Notes: a model not told the origin generated them from the letters alone. A stretch of 64,000 nucleotides of DNA from Thiomargarita sp. (GCA_020721005.1 DYNP01000006.1:1-64000); one strand, 5' to 3'. Shown: positions 39,144-48,836, counted from the stretch's first letter. Numbers and translations: made by a program.

Positions 39144-39192
39144 TTTCAAGCTCTGATTCTCTTTGGGACCAACAGCCTCTTTCATGCAACTT

Positions 39193-40986
39193 ATGAGCCC
39201 TGAACATCGTAATGCACTGCCAAGTGACTACCTATTAGGCACCTACAAAATCCAGTCAGTTCTCGGAGACGGTGGATTTGGTATCACTTATTTGGCCACA
39301 GATCTGCAACTCAGCCTTCCGGTGGCAATCAAAGAATATTTTCCCAATGAATTGGCTGTGCGCAAAGGAGAATCTGTGCAAGCCAAATCTCCGAAAGACA
39401 AGGAAGATTTTACTTGGGGACTGCAACGATTTTCCCGAGAAGCCCAAGCCTTAGCCCAGTTTAAACATCCGAATATTGTGCGGGTGCTGCACTTTTTCTA
39501 TGCCAATAATACCGCTTATCTGGTGATGGAATATGAAGTTGGACAAAATTTGGCCAGCTATCTGAAATCCGGAGACACAGCCACTGAAGAAGAATTGCTG
39601 TTATTTTTGCCGGCTTTATTGGACGGTTTGGAAACCATTCATAATCAAGGATTTTTGCACCGGGACATCAAGCCGGCCAATATTTATTTGCGAGCTAAAG
39701 ATTACAGTCCCTTGCTCATTGATTTTGGCTCTGCTCGCCACGATTTGGGTCGTCGCAGCCGCAGCATCACGACCATTGTCACTCCGGGTTATGCCCCTTT
39801 TGAACAATATCAAAGCGATGCCAGCCAACAAGGCGTGTGGACTGATATTTATTCACTGGGAGCAGTGCTTTATCGACTGATCAGTGGTCGTGTTCCCCCT
39901 GAGGCTCCGGAACGGGTGGCCGCTCTTATGCACAATAAACCTGATCCCTTAGTCCCAGCCAAGAAACTTGCCAAAAGTCATTATTCTCATCATTTATTGG
40001 AAGCCATTGATTGGGCCTTGCAGATTCCAGAGCACCAGCGGCCGGCCAATGTGGCAGTTTGGCGCAATAAGCTGTTATGGCCAACGTTGCCTTTATTCAG
40101 TCACTTTCCCTGGTTGAAAGAATTGGCAGTGATGATGGGATTGTTGTTGATTTTTGGAAGTATATGGTTGATTTATGTGACAAAATCAACTGACAGTCCA
40201 GATGACGGTCCAGAAGAAGTTGAGGTTGCTCCAGAACCGAATTCTAGAGTTCCCAATTCTCCAGTTACAGTGGCCAATACACCTGTTGTTGAGCCTCCCA
40301 ATCCAACATTGCCTCCTGAGGATTTGCCAGAGCCGACAGAGAATTCCCTGTCTCCAGCCATTGCGGAATTGTATGCCCAAGCAACTCAGCGCTCGAAAGA
40401 GGCTGAGAATCGTTTGCCAACAGCGCCATTGAGAATTGTCACTGGAGCTGGAGTGTATTTGCGTAAGACGCCCTCAGCTCAAGCCAGTAAGTTGGGTTTA
40501 TTGCATTTTGGAACAGTGGTGTCTGAGGTGAGGGCATTGGATCAGGTGGGGGAAACTTGGCATGAAGTGTTGAGTCATTTGCCAGAAAAGGGTTGGTTAT
40601 CAGCATATTACAGTCGGTCTCTGAGAGCTGAGCAGCGTCCCCAAGTGTATGTGGAAATTGGCAAACAGAAACTGCAACAAGAAAGGGTGAGTTTTGGGGA
40701 CTTGGTGGATGTGTGCAATTTTTTGCAACGGGCCAGTGAAGAAGTGCCTTTGGAAGAGAGTGGGGAATTGCAATGGTTATTTTTGCAGGTATTACAACGG
40801 TCTTTGAGCTTGATGCCCACGGGACAAGCAACCAATTCTCCTTATCAGGAATGGCTGGAAAAACAGGCAAATTGTGTGGAGCTTGAGAATGAAAAGTGGC
40901 AGGTAAAAAACAGGTGTTTCAAAGAGTTACAGGAACGTTATCATTTTTTACCCATAGCAACTTATCCATTGCCAATTGGGCAATAA
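39193..40986 (+). CDS. Membrane Ser/Thr protein kinase with C-terminal SH3-type domain
   Basis: The kinase domain (about residues 10-270) is intact: glycine loop LGDGGFGITYLA, catalytic Lys in VAIKEYFP, HRDIKPANI, and DFGSARHD with an activation segment containing TPGYAPFEQY. A single membrane helix follows (about 305-325), then a Pro-rich linker and an SH3b-like domain (LRIVTGAGVYLRKTPSA..., about 410-480) that would lie outside the membrane. The C-terminal 120 residues match nothing I know. The start is uncertain: ATGs at 39163, 39184 and 39193 are in frame with no clear ribosome site. The latter leaves MSPEHRNALPSDYLLGTYKI. Confidence 0.88.
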   Translation: MSPEHRNALPSDYLLGTYKIQSVLGDGGFGITYLATDLQLSLPVAIKEYFPNELAVRKGESVQAKSPKDKEDFTWGLQRFSREAQALAQFKHPNIVRVLHFFYANNTAYLVMEYEVGQNLASYLKSGDTATEEELLLFLPALLDGLETIHNQGFLHRDIKPANIYLRAKDYSPLLIDFGSARHDLGRRSRSITTIVTPGYAPFEQYQSDASQQGVWTDIYSLGAVLYRLISGRVPPEAPERVAALMHNKPDPLVPAKKLAKSHYSHHLLEAIDWALQIPEHQRPANVAVWRNKLLWPTLPLFSHFPWLKELAVMMGLLLIFGSIWLIYVTKSTDSPDDGPEEVEVAPEPNSRVPNSPVTVANTPVVEPPNPTLPPEDLPEPTENSLSPAIAELYAQATQRSKEAENRLPTAPLRIVTGAGVYLRKTPSAQASKLGLLHFGTVVSEVRALDQVGETWHEVLSHLPEKGWLSAYYSRSLRAEQRPQVYVEIGKQKLQQERVSFGDLVDVCNFLQRASEEVPLEESGELQWLFLQVLQRSLSLMPTGQATNSPYQEWLEKQANCVELENEKWQVKNRCFKELQERYHFLPIATYPLPIGQ

Positions 40987-41027
40987 GCAAGGGGAGCAGG
41001 TTTGCTTTTAGTCTTTATATTCAAAGT

Positions 41028-41061
41028 GTAGGATGTGCGAGCGTTTTTTGCGAAGCGCATC
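41028..41061 (+). repeat. REP-like palindromic repeat, copy 3
   Basis: GTAGGATGTGCGAGCG then TTTTTTGCGAAGCGCATC; same family as the copies at 423, 24791 and 41208. Confidence 0.75.
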
Positions 41062-41207
41062 AATCGAGGAAGGCAATATTCGAATTTCTGTAATTTTATA
41101 GCGGGGGTGTCTATTCGGAGTATTGGGAAAGAGTCAGTTTGATTTTCACCCGGGAAGTGAATTGACGGATGTTCTACACGGTCTTTTTATGATTCGTTAA
41201 CGCGACA

Positions 41208-41242
41208 GATGTGCTTCGCAAAAAACGCTTAGCACATCCTAC
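41208..41242 (-). repeat. REP-like palindromic repeat, copy 4
   Basis: Inverted relative to copy 3, 147 bases away: GATGTGCTTCGCAAAAAAC then GCTTAGCACATCCTAC. The pair could fold back on each other in RNA or cruciform DNA. Confidence 0.75.
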
Positions 41243-41320
41243 GCGGTCTGTTTTTTGATTTGGAAGGACAAGCAGTCATACTTAAATCTGAGTAAATAAA
41301 CCGTGTAGTCTCGATCAAGT

Positions 41321-41346
41321 GTTGGGTTAGGCTGAGCTAACCCAAC
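41321..41346. repeat. GTTGGGTTAG palindrome
   Basis: GTTGGGTTAG (41321-41330) is the reverse complement of CTAACCCAAC (41337-41346), with six bases between. A short interspersed palindrome, possibly acting as a terminator or mRNA stabiliser. Confidence 0.65.
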
Positions 41347-41488
41347 CTACCTCTCAATGGTTATCACAAATTGACTGACAGATCAGTTGAACTTCCTAAA
41401 AATTCCTGCTATTATGCTAAACAATACTCAACTTCTGTTTGTTGTCTCGTCAATTATCCCTCATTCCCTCTCCAATCCCTCCCAGGTC

Positions 41489-42073
41489 ATGAGCCAATTA
41501 CTCACTTATTCCGAACTTATTGCTCAAATTAGAGAATTGTGCCGACAGAAAAAAACCGGCACTGTTTTTGTAACCTCAGAAGAAGGTTACTTAATCCGTT
41601 TTGTCTTAAAAACCGGACAGGTCGTCCATTTGGTATTCGATGCTCAACATCGTGGCTATGAAGCTATCCCTTTGATCCATACTATAAAAAAAGGCCGCTT
41701 GCAATTTGCAGAAGGCATCCTAGAAACTGCAGATGAAGGTGGCCATTTGCCGCCCACCGAAGAATTACTGCAAACTCTAGAATTGTTTCAACAATTGCGA
41801 GATTCCGATTCTATCACTCTTTCTGCCCCCAAAGTGGTTTTGGGCCAATTTAAAACGGCTATCAAACAAGTACAAAGAAATCTGGCTTTCTACATTGGAC
41901 CCTTTGCCAATATCGTATGCGAGGATTATATCCGAAGTCGAGGCACTCCCAAATTGGCAAATGATGTACTCACAATGATCGATGCCATCGCCAAGGAAAT
42001 TGACCCTCCAAAAAAACAAGAAGAATTCAAGGAAATCACCAAAGAAATCCTGTTGGAACGAGAATTGCTGTAA
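41489..42073 (+). CDS. DUF4388-like (PATAN-type) protein with C-terminal acidic helix region
   Basis: This protein of about 194 residues (from ATG 41489) has an N-terminal pattern typical of DUF4388/PATAN domains: a TGTVFV strand, FVLKTGQVVHLVFD, a GYEAIPLI helix and GRLQFAEG. A second region (IGPFANIVCEDYIRSRG, ANDVLTMIDAIAKEI) is a conserved C-terminal module seen with such domains. In cyanobacteria PATAN domains occur in phototaxis regulators. An ATG at 41414 or the TTG at 41387 would lengthen the N-terminus; no start has a good ribosome site. It precedes rmlB by 70 bases; a role in surface polysaccharide control is a guess. Confidence 0.65.
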   Translation: MSQLLTYSELIAQIRELCRQKKTGTVFVTSEEGYLIRFVLKTGQVVHLVFDAQHRGYEAIPLIHTIKKGRLQFAEGILETADEGGHLPPTEELLQTLELFQQLRDSDSITLSAPKVVLGQFKTAIKQVQRNLAFYIGPFANIVCEDYIRSRGTPKLANDVLTMIDAIAKEIDPPKKQEEFKEITKEILLERELL

Positions 42074-42142
42074 ATTCCAGGTCCTCATCACGGTTTGAAA
42101 TGACCTATTTTTACCCCGTTCTCAATCATACCTCCTCTGTTT

Positions 42143-43213
42143 ATGAAAGGAATCTCCCCTTTGAAACTCATCGTCACTGGAGGGGCTGGCTTCATTGGCT
42201 CAGCCCTGATTCGCTACCTTATTCAAGAAAGCGATACTGTCATCCTGAATATTGATAAACTTACCTACGCCGGTAACCTGGAATCACTGACCCCACTCTC
42301 CTCAAACAATCGTTATCATTTTGTCCAATTGGATATCACCGATGGCCCCGCTTTACACGCCATTTTCCAACAATTTCAACCCACTGCCGTTATGCACCTG
42401 GCCGCTGAATCTCATGTCGATCGCTCCATCGATGGCCCTGCCACTTTTGTCAACACCAATATTGTCGGCACTTACACCCTATTAGACGCAACTCGTCACT
42501 ACTGGCAAGGTTTGGATAAACCCGCCCAAACCGCATTTCGATTTCATCACATTTCTACCGATGAAGTCTATGGCAGTCTCGGTCCCACCGGTTATTTCAC
42601 GGAACAGTCCCCCTATCAACCCAATTCTCCCTACTCAGCCAGCAAAGCCGCCTCCGATCATCTGGTGCGAGCTTGGCACCACACTTTCCAATTGCCCGTT
42701 GTCACCACCAATTGTTCCAATAACTACGGTCCCTACCAATTCCCAGAAAAACTGATTCCCCTTATGATCATTCACGCCCTGGCTGGTAAACCTCTGCCCA
42801 TTTACGGACAAGGTCAAAATGTCCGGGACTGGCTGTATGTGGAAGACCATGTCAAAGCGTTATACCTTGTGCTCCAACAAGGACGATTGGGAGAAACTTA
42901 TAATATCGGAGGCGACAATGAGCAAACCAATCTCAACATTGTCCATCAACTCTGTGAATTGTTAGACGAATTTCTGCCCCATTCCCCTCACCGTCCCCAT
43001 CGACAACTGATCAACTTTGTGACCGATCGACCCGGCCATGATCTCCGTTATGCCATCGATGCCCGCAAATTGAAACAAGAATTGGGATGGCGTCCTCAAG
43101 AAACTTTCACCTCAGGTTTGCGTAAAACAGTGACCTGGTATCTTGAACATCGAGACTGGTGGCAACGGGTACAAGACGGTCGTTATCGTGGTGAACGCTT
43201 GGGACTTCTTTAA
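42143..43213 (+). CDS. rmlB: dTDP-glucose 4,6-dehydratase
   Basis: The 356-residue short-chain dehydrogenase family protein has the NAD site [16 protein letters not shown], the catalytic [11 protein letters not shown] and the Thr-Asp-Glu triad [12 protein letters not shown]. It is the second step of dTDP-L-rhamnose synthesis. It opens the rmlBACD cluster in the order B-A-C-D; an alternative ATG at 42164 is not needed. Length and residues are complete. Confidence 0.96.
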   Translation: MKGISPLKLIVTGGAGFIGSALIRYLIQESDTVILNIDKLTYAGNLESLTPLSSNNRYHFVQLDITDGPALHAIFQQFQPTAVMHLAAESHVDRSIDGPATFVNTNIVGTYTLLDATRHYWQGLDKPAQTAFRFHHISTDEVYGSLGPTGYFTEQSPYQPNSPYSASKAASDHLVRAWHHTFQLPVVTTNCSNNYGPYQFPEKLIPLMIIHALAGKPLPIYGQGQNVRDWLYVEDHVKALYLVLQQGRLGETYNIGGDNEQTNLNIVHQLCELLDEFLPHSPHRPHRQLINFVTDRPGHDLRYAIDARKLKQELGWRPQETFTSGLRKTVTWYLEHRDWWQRVQDGRYRGERLGLL

Positions 43214-43270
43214 TCTCAATTCCTCAACTTACTAAAAAATTACTTTTATTATCATCAGGATAACTCATTC

Positions 43271-44161
43271 ATGAAAGGTATTATTCTCGCCGGAGGTGCG
43301 GGCACACGACTGCATCCAGTGACCCAAGTGGTTTCCAAACAACTGTTGCCAGTTTACGACAAACCGATGATCTACTATCCTCTAACTACCCTGATGTTAG
43401 CGGATATTCGAGAAATCCTCTTGATCTCCACCCCTCAAGATATTCCCCGTTTCCAACAATTGCTGGGCAGTGGACAACAATGGGGCATTCACATTGATTA
43501 TGCAGTACAACCTTCTCCAGACGGCTTGGCTCAGGCTTTTCTGATCGGAGAATCTTTCATTGGCTCTGACTCCTGTGCCTTAATTTTGGGAGACAATATT
43601 TTTTACGGTCATGACTTGCAAAAACAATTGCAAAAAGCCTCTCAATTAACTGCCGGCGCTCTTATTTTTGCCTATGCAGTCCAAGATCCCCAACGTTATG
43701 GAGTCGTTACTTTTAACAAAACCGGCCGCGCCATCCATTTGGAAGAAAAACCTCAAAACCCTCAATCTCGTTATGCTGTCACTGGACTGTATTTCTATGA
43801 CAACCAAGTGATTGAAATCGCGAAACAAATTCGACCTTCCCATCGTGGGGAATTGGAAATCACTGATGTCAACAATATCTATTTGGAACGCCAACAATTG
43901 GCGGTAGAAAAAATGGGCCGGGGTCTGGCTTGGTTAGACACCGGGACTCATGAAGCCTTGCTGGAAGCGGCTCTATTTGTGCAAACGATTGAAAAACGAC
44001 AAGGTTTAAAAGTCGCTTGTCCAGAAGAAATCGCCTGGCGCAAAGGCTATATTTCCACGCATGAATTGGAAAAATTGGCTAAAGACCTGCTCAAAAGCAG
44101 TTACGGTCAATATCTGTTGTACCTATTACAATATTCCCATTTGCTACAATTTGAGAGCTAA
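43271..44161 (+). CDS. rmlA: Glucose-1-phosphate thymidylyltransferase
   Basis: This 296-residue protein starts [20 protein letters not shown], the nucleotide-binding signature, and has [40 protein letters not shown] and [12 protein letters not shown]. It makes dTDP-glucose from Glc-1-P and dTTP and is normally inhibited by dTDP-rhamnose. It lies 57 bases after rmlB, with ATCAGGA upstream as the ribosome site, and is five bases from rmlC. Confidence 0.97.
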   Translation: MKGIILAGGAGTRLHPVTQVVSKQLLPVYDKPMIYYPLTTLMLADIREILLISTPQDIPRFQQLLGSGQQWGIHIDYAVQPSPDGLAQAFLIGESFIGSDSCALILGDNIFYGHDLQKQLQKASQLTAGALIFAYAVQDPQRYGVVTFNKTGRAIHLEEKPQNPQSRYAVTGLYFYDNQVIEIAKQIRPSHRGELEITDVNNIYLERQQLAVEKMGRGLAWLDTGTHEALLEAALFVQTIEKRQGLKVACPEEIAWRKGYISTHELEKLAKDLLKSSYGQYLLYLLQYSHLLQFES

Positions 44162-44165
44162 ATTC

Positions 44166-44693
44166 ATGGACATCATTCCCACCAAATTAGCCGGAGTATT
44201 GCTCATCCAACCCAAGATTTTTGGAGATCAGCGCGGCTTTTTCCTAGAAACTTTTCATCAACAACGGTATGCCGAAGCCGGCATTCCTGGTCCCTTTGTT
44301 CAAGATAATCATTCCCATTCCCAAAAAGGGGTATTGCGGGGACTGCATTTCCAAAAACATCATCCCCAAGGCAAATTGGTATTTGTCACCAGTGGCAGCG
44401 TGTTTGATGTGGCTGTGGACATTCGCAAAGATTCCCCCACATTTGGACAGTGGGTAGGCGTGACCTTAGTGGCTGAACAACATCAACAATTTTATATTCC
44501 CCCCGGATTGGCTCATGGCTTTTGCGTGCTGTCCGAATCAGCTGATTTTCACTACAAATGCACCGATTACTACCATCCAGAAGATGAAGGGAGCTTGCGT
44601 TGGAATGATCCCGAAGTGGGCATCAGTTGGCCCTTACAAACTCCTTTATTGTCTCCCAAAGACGCCAATGCTCCTCATTTAAAGGATTTATAA
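44166..44693 (+). CDS. rmlC: dTDP-4-dehydrorhamnose 3,5-epimerase
   Basis: The 175-residue cupin enzyme has FGDQRGFFLETF, QDNHSHSQKGVLRGLHFQ with the catalytic His, the Tyr in DFHYKCTDYYHPEDE and LSPKDANAPHL at the end. It epimerises C3 and C5 of dTDP-4-keto-6-deoxyglucose. The ATG at 44166 is the canonical start; an in-frame extension to 44061 lies inside rmlA. The TAA overlaps the rmlD ATG by one base. Confidence 0.96.
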   Translation: MDIIPTKLAGVLLIQPKIFGDQRGFFLETFHQQRYAEAGIPGPFVQDNHSHSQKGVLRGLHFQKHHPQGKLVFVTSGSVFDVAVDIRKDSPTFGQWVGVTLVAEQHQQFYIPPGLAHGFCVLSESADFHYKCTDYYHPEDEGSLRWNDPEVGISWPLQTPLLSPKDANAPHLKDL

Positions 44694-45577
44694 TGACTCC
44701 TACGCGCATACTTCTCATCGGTGCCACTGGACAAGTGGGTTGGGAATTGCAACGCTGTGTACAAGCCCTCGGGACCGTGATTCCCGCCGGTCGTCAACAA
44801 TCACACCGTGTAGACTTGACTGATCCTGACAGTGTACGAACCTTGGTACAGGCTACTCAACCTACGATTATTCTAAATGCTGCAGCTTACACAGCAGTGG
44901 ATAAAGCTGAGACTGAGGCCGAATTGGCTTATGCAGTCAATGCACAAGCCCCGGGGATTTTGGCAGAAGAGGCCCAACGATTGGGGGCTTTATTGGTCCA
45001 TTATTCAACTGATTATGTGTTTAATGGTCAACAATGTCACCCTTATACTGAAGACGTTCCCACCCAGCCCTTGGGAGTTTATGGGAGCAGTAAATTGGCT
45101 GGGGAACAGGCAATTCAAGCGGTGGGAGGACAATATTTGATTTTTCGCACTGCCTGGGTTTATGGACGCCGGGGACATAATTTTTTACTTACTATGCAAC
45201 GGTTGGCCAGGGAACGAGATGAATTGAGAATTGTGAATGACCAAGTGGGAGCGCCGACTTGGAGTCGAGTGATTGCTGAAGTGACTGCCATGATTTTAGC
45301 CCAGTTGTACAGTCCATTTTCTCGATTGGAAATGCCTGAAATGTCAGGTATTTATCATCTGACCTGTGCTGGAGAAACCACTTGGTACCATTTTGCAAGC
45401 GCCATTCTTGCTCAGGGGGAACGGCAACCCCGCCTGGTGCCAATCACCACTAAAGACTATCCAACTCCGGCTCAACGTCCGGCATATTCTGTGCTGTCTT
45501 GTGCAAAATTGCAAGAGACGTTTGGGGTTAATTTACCCAGTTGGGACCAAGCTTTGGCCCTGTGTTTGGCAAATTAG
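44693..45577 (+). CDS. rmlD: dTDP-4-dehydrorhamnose reductase
   Basis: The 294-residue reductase has the NAD(P) site LLIGATGQVGWELQR, VDLTDPDSVR, NAAAYTAVDKAE, YSTDYVFNG and the active-site GVYGSSKLAGEQA. It completes dTDP-L-rhamnose. The ATG overlaps the rmlC stop (TAATG), which shows translational coupling. gspK starts 13 bases after the stop. Confidence 0.96.
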   Translation: MTPTRILLIGATGQVGWELQRCVQALGTVIPAGRQQSHRVDLTDPDSVRTLVQATQPTIILNAAAYTAVDKAETEAELAYAVNAQAPGILAEEAQRLGALLVHYSTDYVFNGQQCHPYTEDVPTQPLGVYGSSKLAGEQAIQAVGGQYLIFRTAWVYGRRGHNFLLTMQRLARERDELRIVNDQVGAPTWSRVIAEVTAMILAQLYSPFSRLEMPEMSGIYHLTCAGETTWYHFASAILAQGERQPRLVPITTKDYPTPAQRPAYSVLSCAKLQETFGVNLPSWDQALALCLAN

Positions 45578-45590
45578 AAAGGAGGGGGAG

Positions 45591-46778
45591 ATGAGGCAAC
45601 AACGCGCAGCTATCTTAGTGATTGTCTTATGGTTTATCATGATCATTACCATTTTGGTGGCCACATTGGCCAGCGAGATTCGTTTGTCCAGCAAGATTGT
45701 TTTTCATCAAAAGGTATCTTTACAAGCATGGACCGAAATTTTGCAGGTGTTGCGCATGGCAGAAATGGAGTTGTTGATTGCTCGTATGCCCGATCCTCCT
45801 GGTCAAGAGAATGAGGTGCCATTGAGTGAGCGCCGCAATAAAGCTTATTTATTCAATGGTCAACCGTTGACTTTGGCTTACCCGGTGCCCAACAATGTCA
45901 CTGTGCGCATTTATGATCATGCCGGTAAAATCAATGTGCAACGTTTGACCAATCGGCGCATGAGAGAATTGCTGGAAAAGAAGATCGGGACTCAGGATGT
46001 GGAGCAGTTGGATGCATTGGAAGATGCGTGGTTGGATTGGATCGATCGGGATGATTTGAAGAGGGCAAATGGGGCTGAAAAGGATTATTATGAGAAGTTG
46101 AAGGTGCCTTATCAGCCCAGGAATGCGATTTTGGAAACGGTTGAGGAATTGCATTTTATCAAGGGTTTTGAGAAGGTATTTGAGTCTACAGTTTTGGAAA
46201 ACGCGTTTACAGTGTATAATAACACCGCGGGAATTAATCCCAATTTGGCGACTAAAGAGGCGTTATCGTTGTTGCCAGAGTTGGATGGGACTGTGGTGGA
46301 GGCAATTTTGGCTAAGCGGCGAGAAAAAGATTTGAAATCTTTCAATGACTTTGATGATCTGATGAGTCCAGAGCAGTTGGTGAAGTTTCGTCCTTGGATT
46401 AATTTTGCAACCAGTAATATTTATACTATTGTGATTGAGACTGAATCTCCAGATAAGGTGGCAATTGAGAATGCGGCAGAAACAGCAACCTCTGAAGAGC
46501 AGAAAAATACTGTTCCTGAGCAGGAAAATGGTGTTCCCATAAACCATCAGGATCAAGGATCAGTTCCCGAATATGCTTACATGGTGACTGTGCAGGCTCG
46601 GGGAATCAATCAGTTTCCTAAAATTTTGATGGTCAATCCATATGGAATTGCTCCTGCGCAGTCGGAACCCTGGTCCCAGCCTTCGCCAGCCAATTCTAAG
46701 TCTGCGAATTCTGCCAATGTTGATTCTGAATCGACCATCGTTGAACCCAATTTCGAGGACAATCCGGGTGGGAATTGA
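45591..46778 (+). CDS. gspK: GspK-type minor pseudopilin of type II secretion
   Basis: This 395-residue protein has a type IV pilin-like N-terminus (QRAAILVIVLWFIMIITILVATLAS) with a short basic leader, then the GspK domain: ARIYDHAGKINVQRL-like segment, WLDWIDRDD, and the helix-hairpin-like GINPNLATKEALSLLPELDG and KRREKDLKSFNDFDDL. GspK caps the pseudopilus tip. No other gsp gene is present. AAAGGAGGGGG is a strong ribosome site six bases before ATG 45591. The C-terminal 70 residues are low-complexity and acidic (SANSANVDSESTIVEPN), longer than usual. Confidence 0.87.
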   Translation: MRQQRAAILVIVLWFIMIITILVATLASEIRLSSKIVFHQKVSLQAWTEILQVLRMAEMELLIARMPDPPGQENEVPLSERRNKAYLFNGQPLTLAYPVPNNVTVRIYDHAGKINVQRLTNRRMRELLEKKIGTQDVEQLDALEDAWLDWIDRDDLKRANGAEKDYYEKLKVPYQPRNAILETVEELHFIKGFEKVFESTVLENAFTVYNNTAGINPNLATKEALSLLPELDGTVVEAILAKRREKDLKSFNDFDDLMSPEQLVKFRPWINFATSNIYTIVIETESPDKVAIENAAETATSEEQKNTVPEQENGVPINHQDQGSVPEYAYMVTVQARGINQFPKILMVNPYGIAPAQSEPWSQPSPANSKSANSANVDSESTIVEPNFEDNPGGN

Positions 46779-46835
46779 CCATGGATTAGGAGAATGGTCG
46801 TTCCCAAAGTTAAATTTTATAAGGAATTTTATGTC

Positions 46836-47792
46836 ATGAATGTTGATTTGTCTATTATTATAGTGGCTTATGGTATTCGGGAAGTGTTGGAAGAGTGTTT
46901 GACGGCTTTACAGGCTTCTACTGATCGATTGAATAAGGAGGTGATTTATGTGGACAATGGTTCTCAAGATGATTCGGTGGCTATGGTCCGAGAAAAGTTC
47001 CCAGAGGTGATTGTGATTGAGAGTCCGGTAAATTTGGGGTTTACGCGGGCTAATAATTTGGCTTATCCGGAGGCAAAAGGTCAATATGTGTTGATGTTGA
47101 ATGCCGATGCTTTTGTGTTTCCAGAGACTTTACAAAAGAGTTATGAGTTTATGGAGCAACATCCAGACTGTGGGGTGATGGGGGCTCGTTTGGTGGGACG
47201 TGATGGGAAATTGCAACCTTCTGCCCGGTATTTTCCAACTCCTTGGCGGATATTTTTAACTCGCTTGGGTTGGGACCATCCCAAGATTCCCTTTTTGAAA
47301 GGGATAGATGATATGCAACGGGATCATCATCAGGTTTTAGAGTGCGATTGGGTGCCGGGATGTTATTTAGTGACACGGAAAAGTATTGTGGATAGTTTGG
47401 GATTTTTCTTACGTCATGATTTTTTTATGTATTTTGACGATGCTGATATTTGTTTGCGCATTAAGCGTCAGGGTTGGAAGGTGTTGTATTGTCCAATTGA
47501 GGTCATCCATTTGGGGGGGGCAAACAGTGCCAAGGTGAGCCAGGTTACGGAAAAGGGTCGCCAGATTGCCAAATTGAATACGGAAAGTGAATTTATTTAT
47601 TTTAGACAGAATTACCACTTACTGTATTTGTTGTGGGATATGTTGTTGATTGTCGCTTATGCCAAACTTAGGACGTTTAAAAAAGTGTTGACTTTTAGAA
47701 AAACGCCGAGTTTTCAAGAAATTTGGCAGCCAGTGGGAAGTGCTTATCGAATTTTGCGAGACACGCATTTTGGTCAACGTCCCCTGCATTAA
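46836..47792 (+). CDS. Family 2 glycosyltransferase, rhamnosyltransferase-like
   Basis: This 318-residue GT2 protein has DLSIIIVAYGIREVLEECLTAL, VDNGSQDDSV, NLGFTRANNLAY, the metal-site LMLNADAFVFP and the acceptor region FMYFDDADICLRIKRQGW. This is the WbbL-type layout that often uses dTDP-rhamnose, which fits its place after rmlBACD. AAGGA lies eight bases before the ATG at 46836; an upstream ATG at 46794 is less likely. The C-terminus includes a membrane-like segment (LLYLLWDMLLIVAYA). gspK separates it from rmlD. Confidence 0.87.
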   Translation: MNVDLSIIIVAYGIREVLEECLTALQASTDRLNKEVIYVDNGSQDDSVAMVREKFPEVIVIESPVNLGFTRANNLAYPEAKGQYVLMLNADAFVFPETLQKSYEFMEQHPDCGVMGARLVGRDGKLQPSARYFPTPWRIFLTRLGWDHPKIPFLKGIDDMQRDHHQVLECDWVPGCYLVTRKSIVDSLGFFLRHDFFMYFDDADICLRIKRQGWKVLYCPIEVIHLGGANSAKVSQVTEKGRQIAKLNTESEFIYFRQNYHLLYLLWDMLLIVAYAKLRTFKKVLTFRKTPSFQEIWQPVGSAYRILRDTHFGQRPLH

Positions 47793-47913
47793 AAAGTAGG
47801 TTAGAGGCGGTGAAGATGGCAAGGTGAGGCAGGATTTACGGTGTCCAGTGGTCCCACCTTTATTTGACCGAGAAGAGAGTGTACTGTTTTGATTATGCGA
47901 CCTTATTCAAGCA

Positions 47914-47966
47914 AAAAATTTTCTAAAAACAGGTAAAAATACCTATTTTACTTTTAGAAAATTTTT
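47914..47966. terminator. Nested hairpin, probable bidirectional terminator
   Basis: AAAAATTTTCTAAAA (47914-47928) is the exact reverse complement of TTTTAGAAAATTTTT (47952-47966). Inside, AGGTA (47931-47935) pairs with TACCT (47940-47944). It lies between the convergent glycosyltransferase and comF genes and has T-runs on both sides. Confidence 0.65.
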
Positions 47967-48065
47967 CTTATGCTAATGGACAACTCCTTTCTTCATGTTA
48001 ATTGAGGGTTGTCTTATTCCCTTTAATTAGGTTGTGAAGCGCATTTGTCAGGTCAGACCGTTTAT

Positions 48066-48836
48066 TTACGGTATAGATTCTGACAAATGCTTTTTTTTGT
48101 TCGTGAATTTATTTTCCAGGTCGACGGTACGAGCACAGCACCACACCTCCACTGTAGATACTTTGGCATTTAGAAAAATTTGTGTTAATTCGTTGAGTGT
48201 GGTGCCGGTGGTTAGTACATCATCAATTAATATAATGTGTTGCCAATTTAAGGAAGTGCGAGTAATTTCAAAGGCTTCCTTTAAATTGTTCAAACGGTCT
48301 TGGTAAGACAGGGCAACTTGGGGTTTGGTATTTTTTGTGCGACTGACCACTCTGTAATCTACGGGGATTCCAGTGTATTGACTGAGTATTTTGGCCAATT
48401 CTAGAGATTGGTTATATCCTCTTTCTCGCAGTCTGGACAGGTGTAATGGTACTGGGATGAGAACTTCTGGGTAGTGATGAATGGAGAATCGACAGGCCAT
48501 CAACTGGGCAAGTAGTTTTAAAATGCCTAGGTTGCGTTGATATTTTGCGGCATGAATCAATTGATCAATTGGGTGTTCGTATTTAAACAAAGTTTGAAGT
48601 CGGTGAAATGTTGGGGGGTCGCTGCGACAGTGGGAACACACGTTGTCAGATAGGAATTGTCCGCAGCGAGTACAAATATATGGGTTTGGCAAGTGGTAAG
48701 GCAAATCTTTTAGGCAAGGACGACAGAGTAAAAGGGGGCTGGGACTGCGACACAAAAAGCAATGTTGTGGTAAAAACCAGGATCCAATGGATTCTAAGAA
48801 GGCAAGGGTTTTGGAGAAGAGGGTGCTGGCGTGCAT
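48066..48836 (-). CDS. comF: ComF family phosphoribosyltransferase-like protein
   Basis: This 256-residue protein has an N-terminal zinc-binding region with four pairs of cysteines (CFLCRS, CRPCLKD, CTRCGQ, CSHCRS), then the PRTase fold with RERGYNQSLELAK and the PRPP loop ILIDDVLTTGTTLNEL. It supports natural transformation and is found in most competent bacteria; the enzyme activity is unclear. The pilU gene is also in this window, a possible link through type IV pili. The final 20 residues are Lys-rich. Confidence 0.92.
   Translation of the reverse strand: MHASTLFSKTLAFLESIGSWFLPQHCFLCRSPSPLLLCRPCLKDLPYHLPNPYICTRCGQFLSDNVCSHCRSDPPTFHRLQTLFKYEHPIDQLIHAAKYQRNLGILKLLAQLMACRFSIHHYPEVLIPVPLHLSRLRERGYNQSLELAKILSQYTGIPVDYRVVSRTKNTKPQVALSYQDRLNNLKEAFEITRTSLNWQHIILIDDVLTTGTTLNELTQIFLNAKVSTVEVWCCARTVDLENKFTNKKKHLSESIP

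Larger units (their letters stand above)
40987..41488. other. Intergenic region with three palindromic repeats
   Basis: No gene is visible between the kinase and the DUF4388-like gene. It holds two REP-like repeats in opposite orientation (41028-41061, 41208-41242) and a palindrome at 41321-41346 of the type GTTGGGTTAGGCTGAGC then its complement. Such GGGTTAG/CTAACCC elements are widespread in some gamma- and cyanobacterial genomes. Confidence 0.6.
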
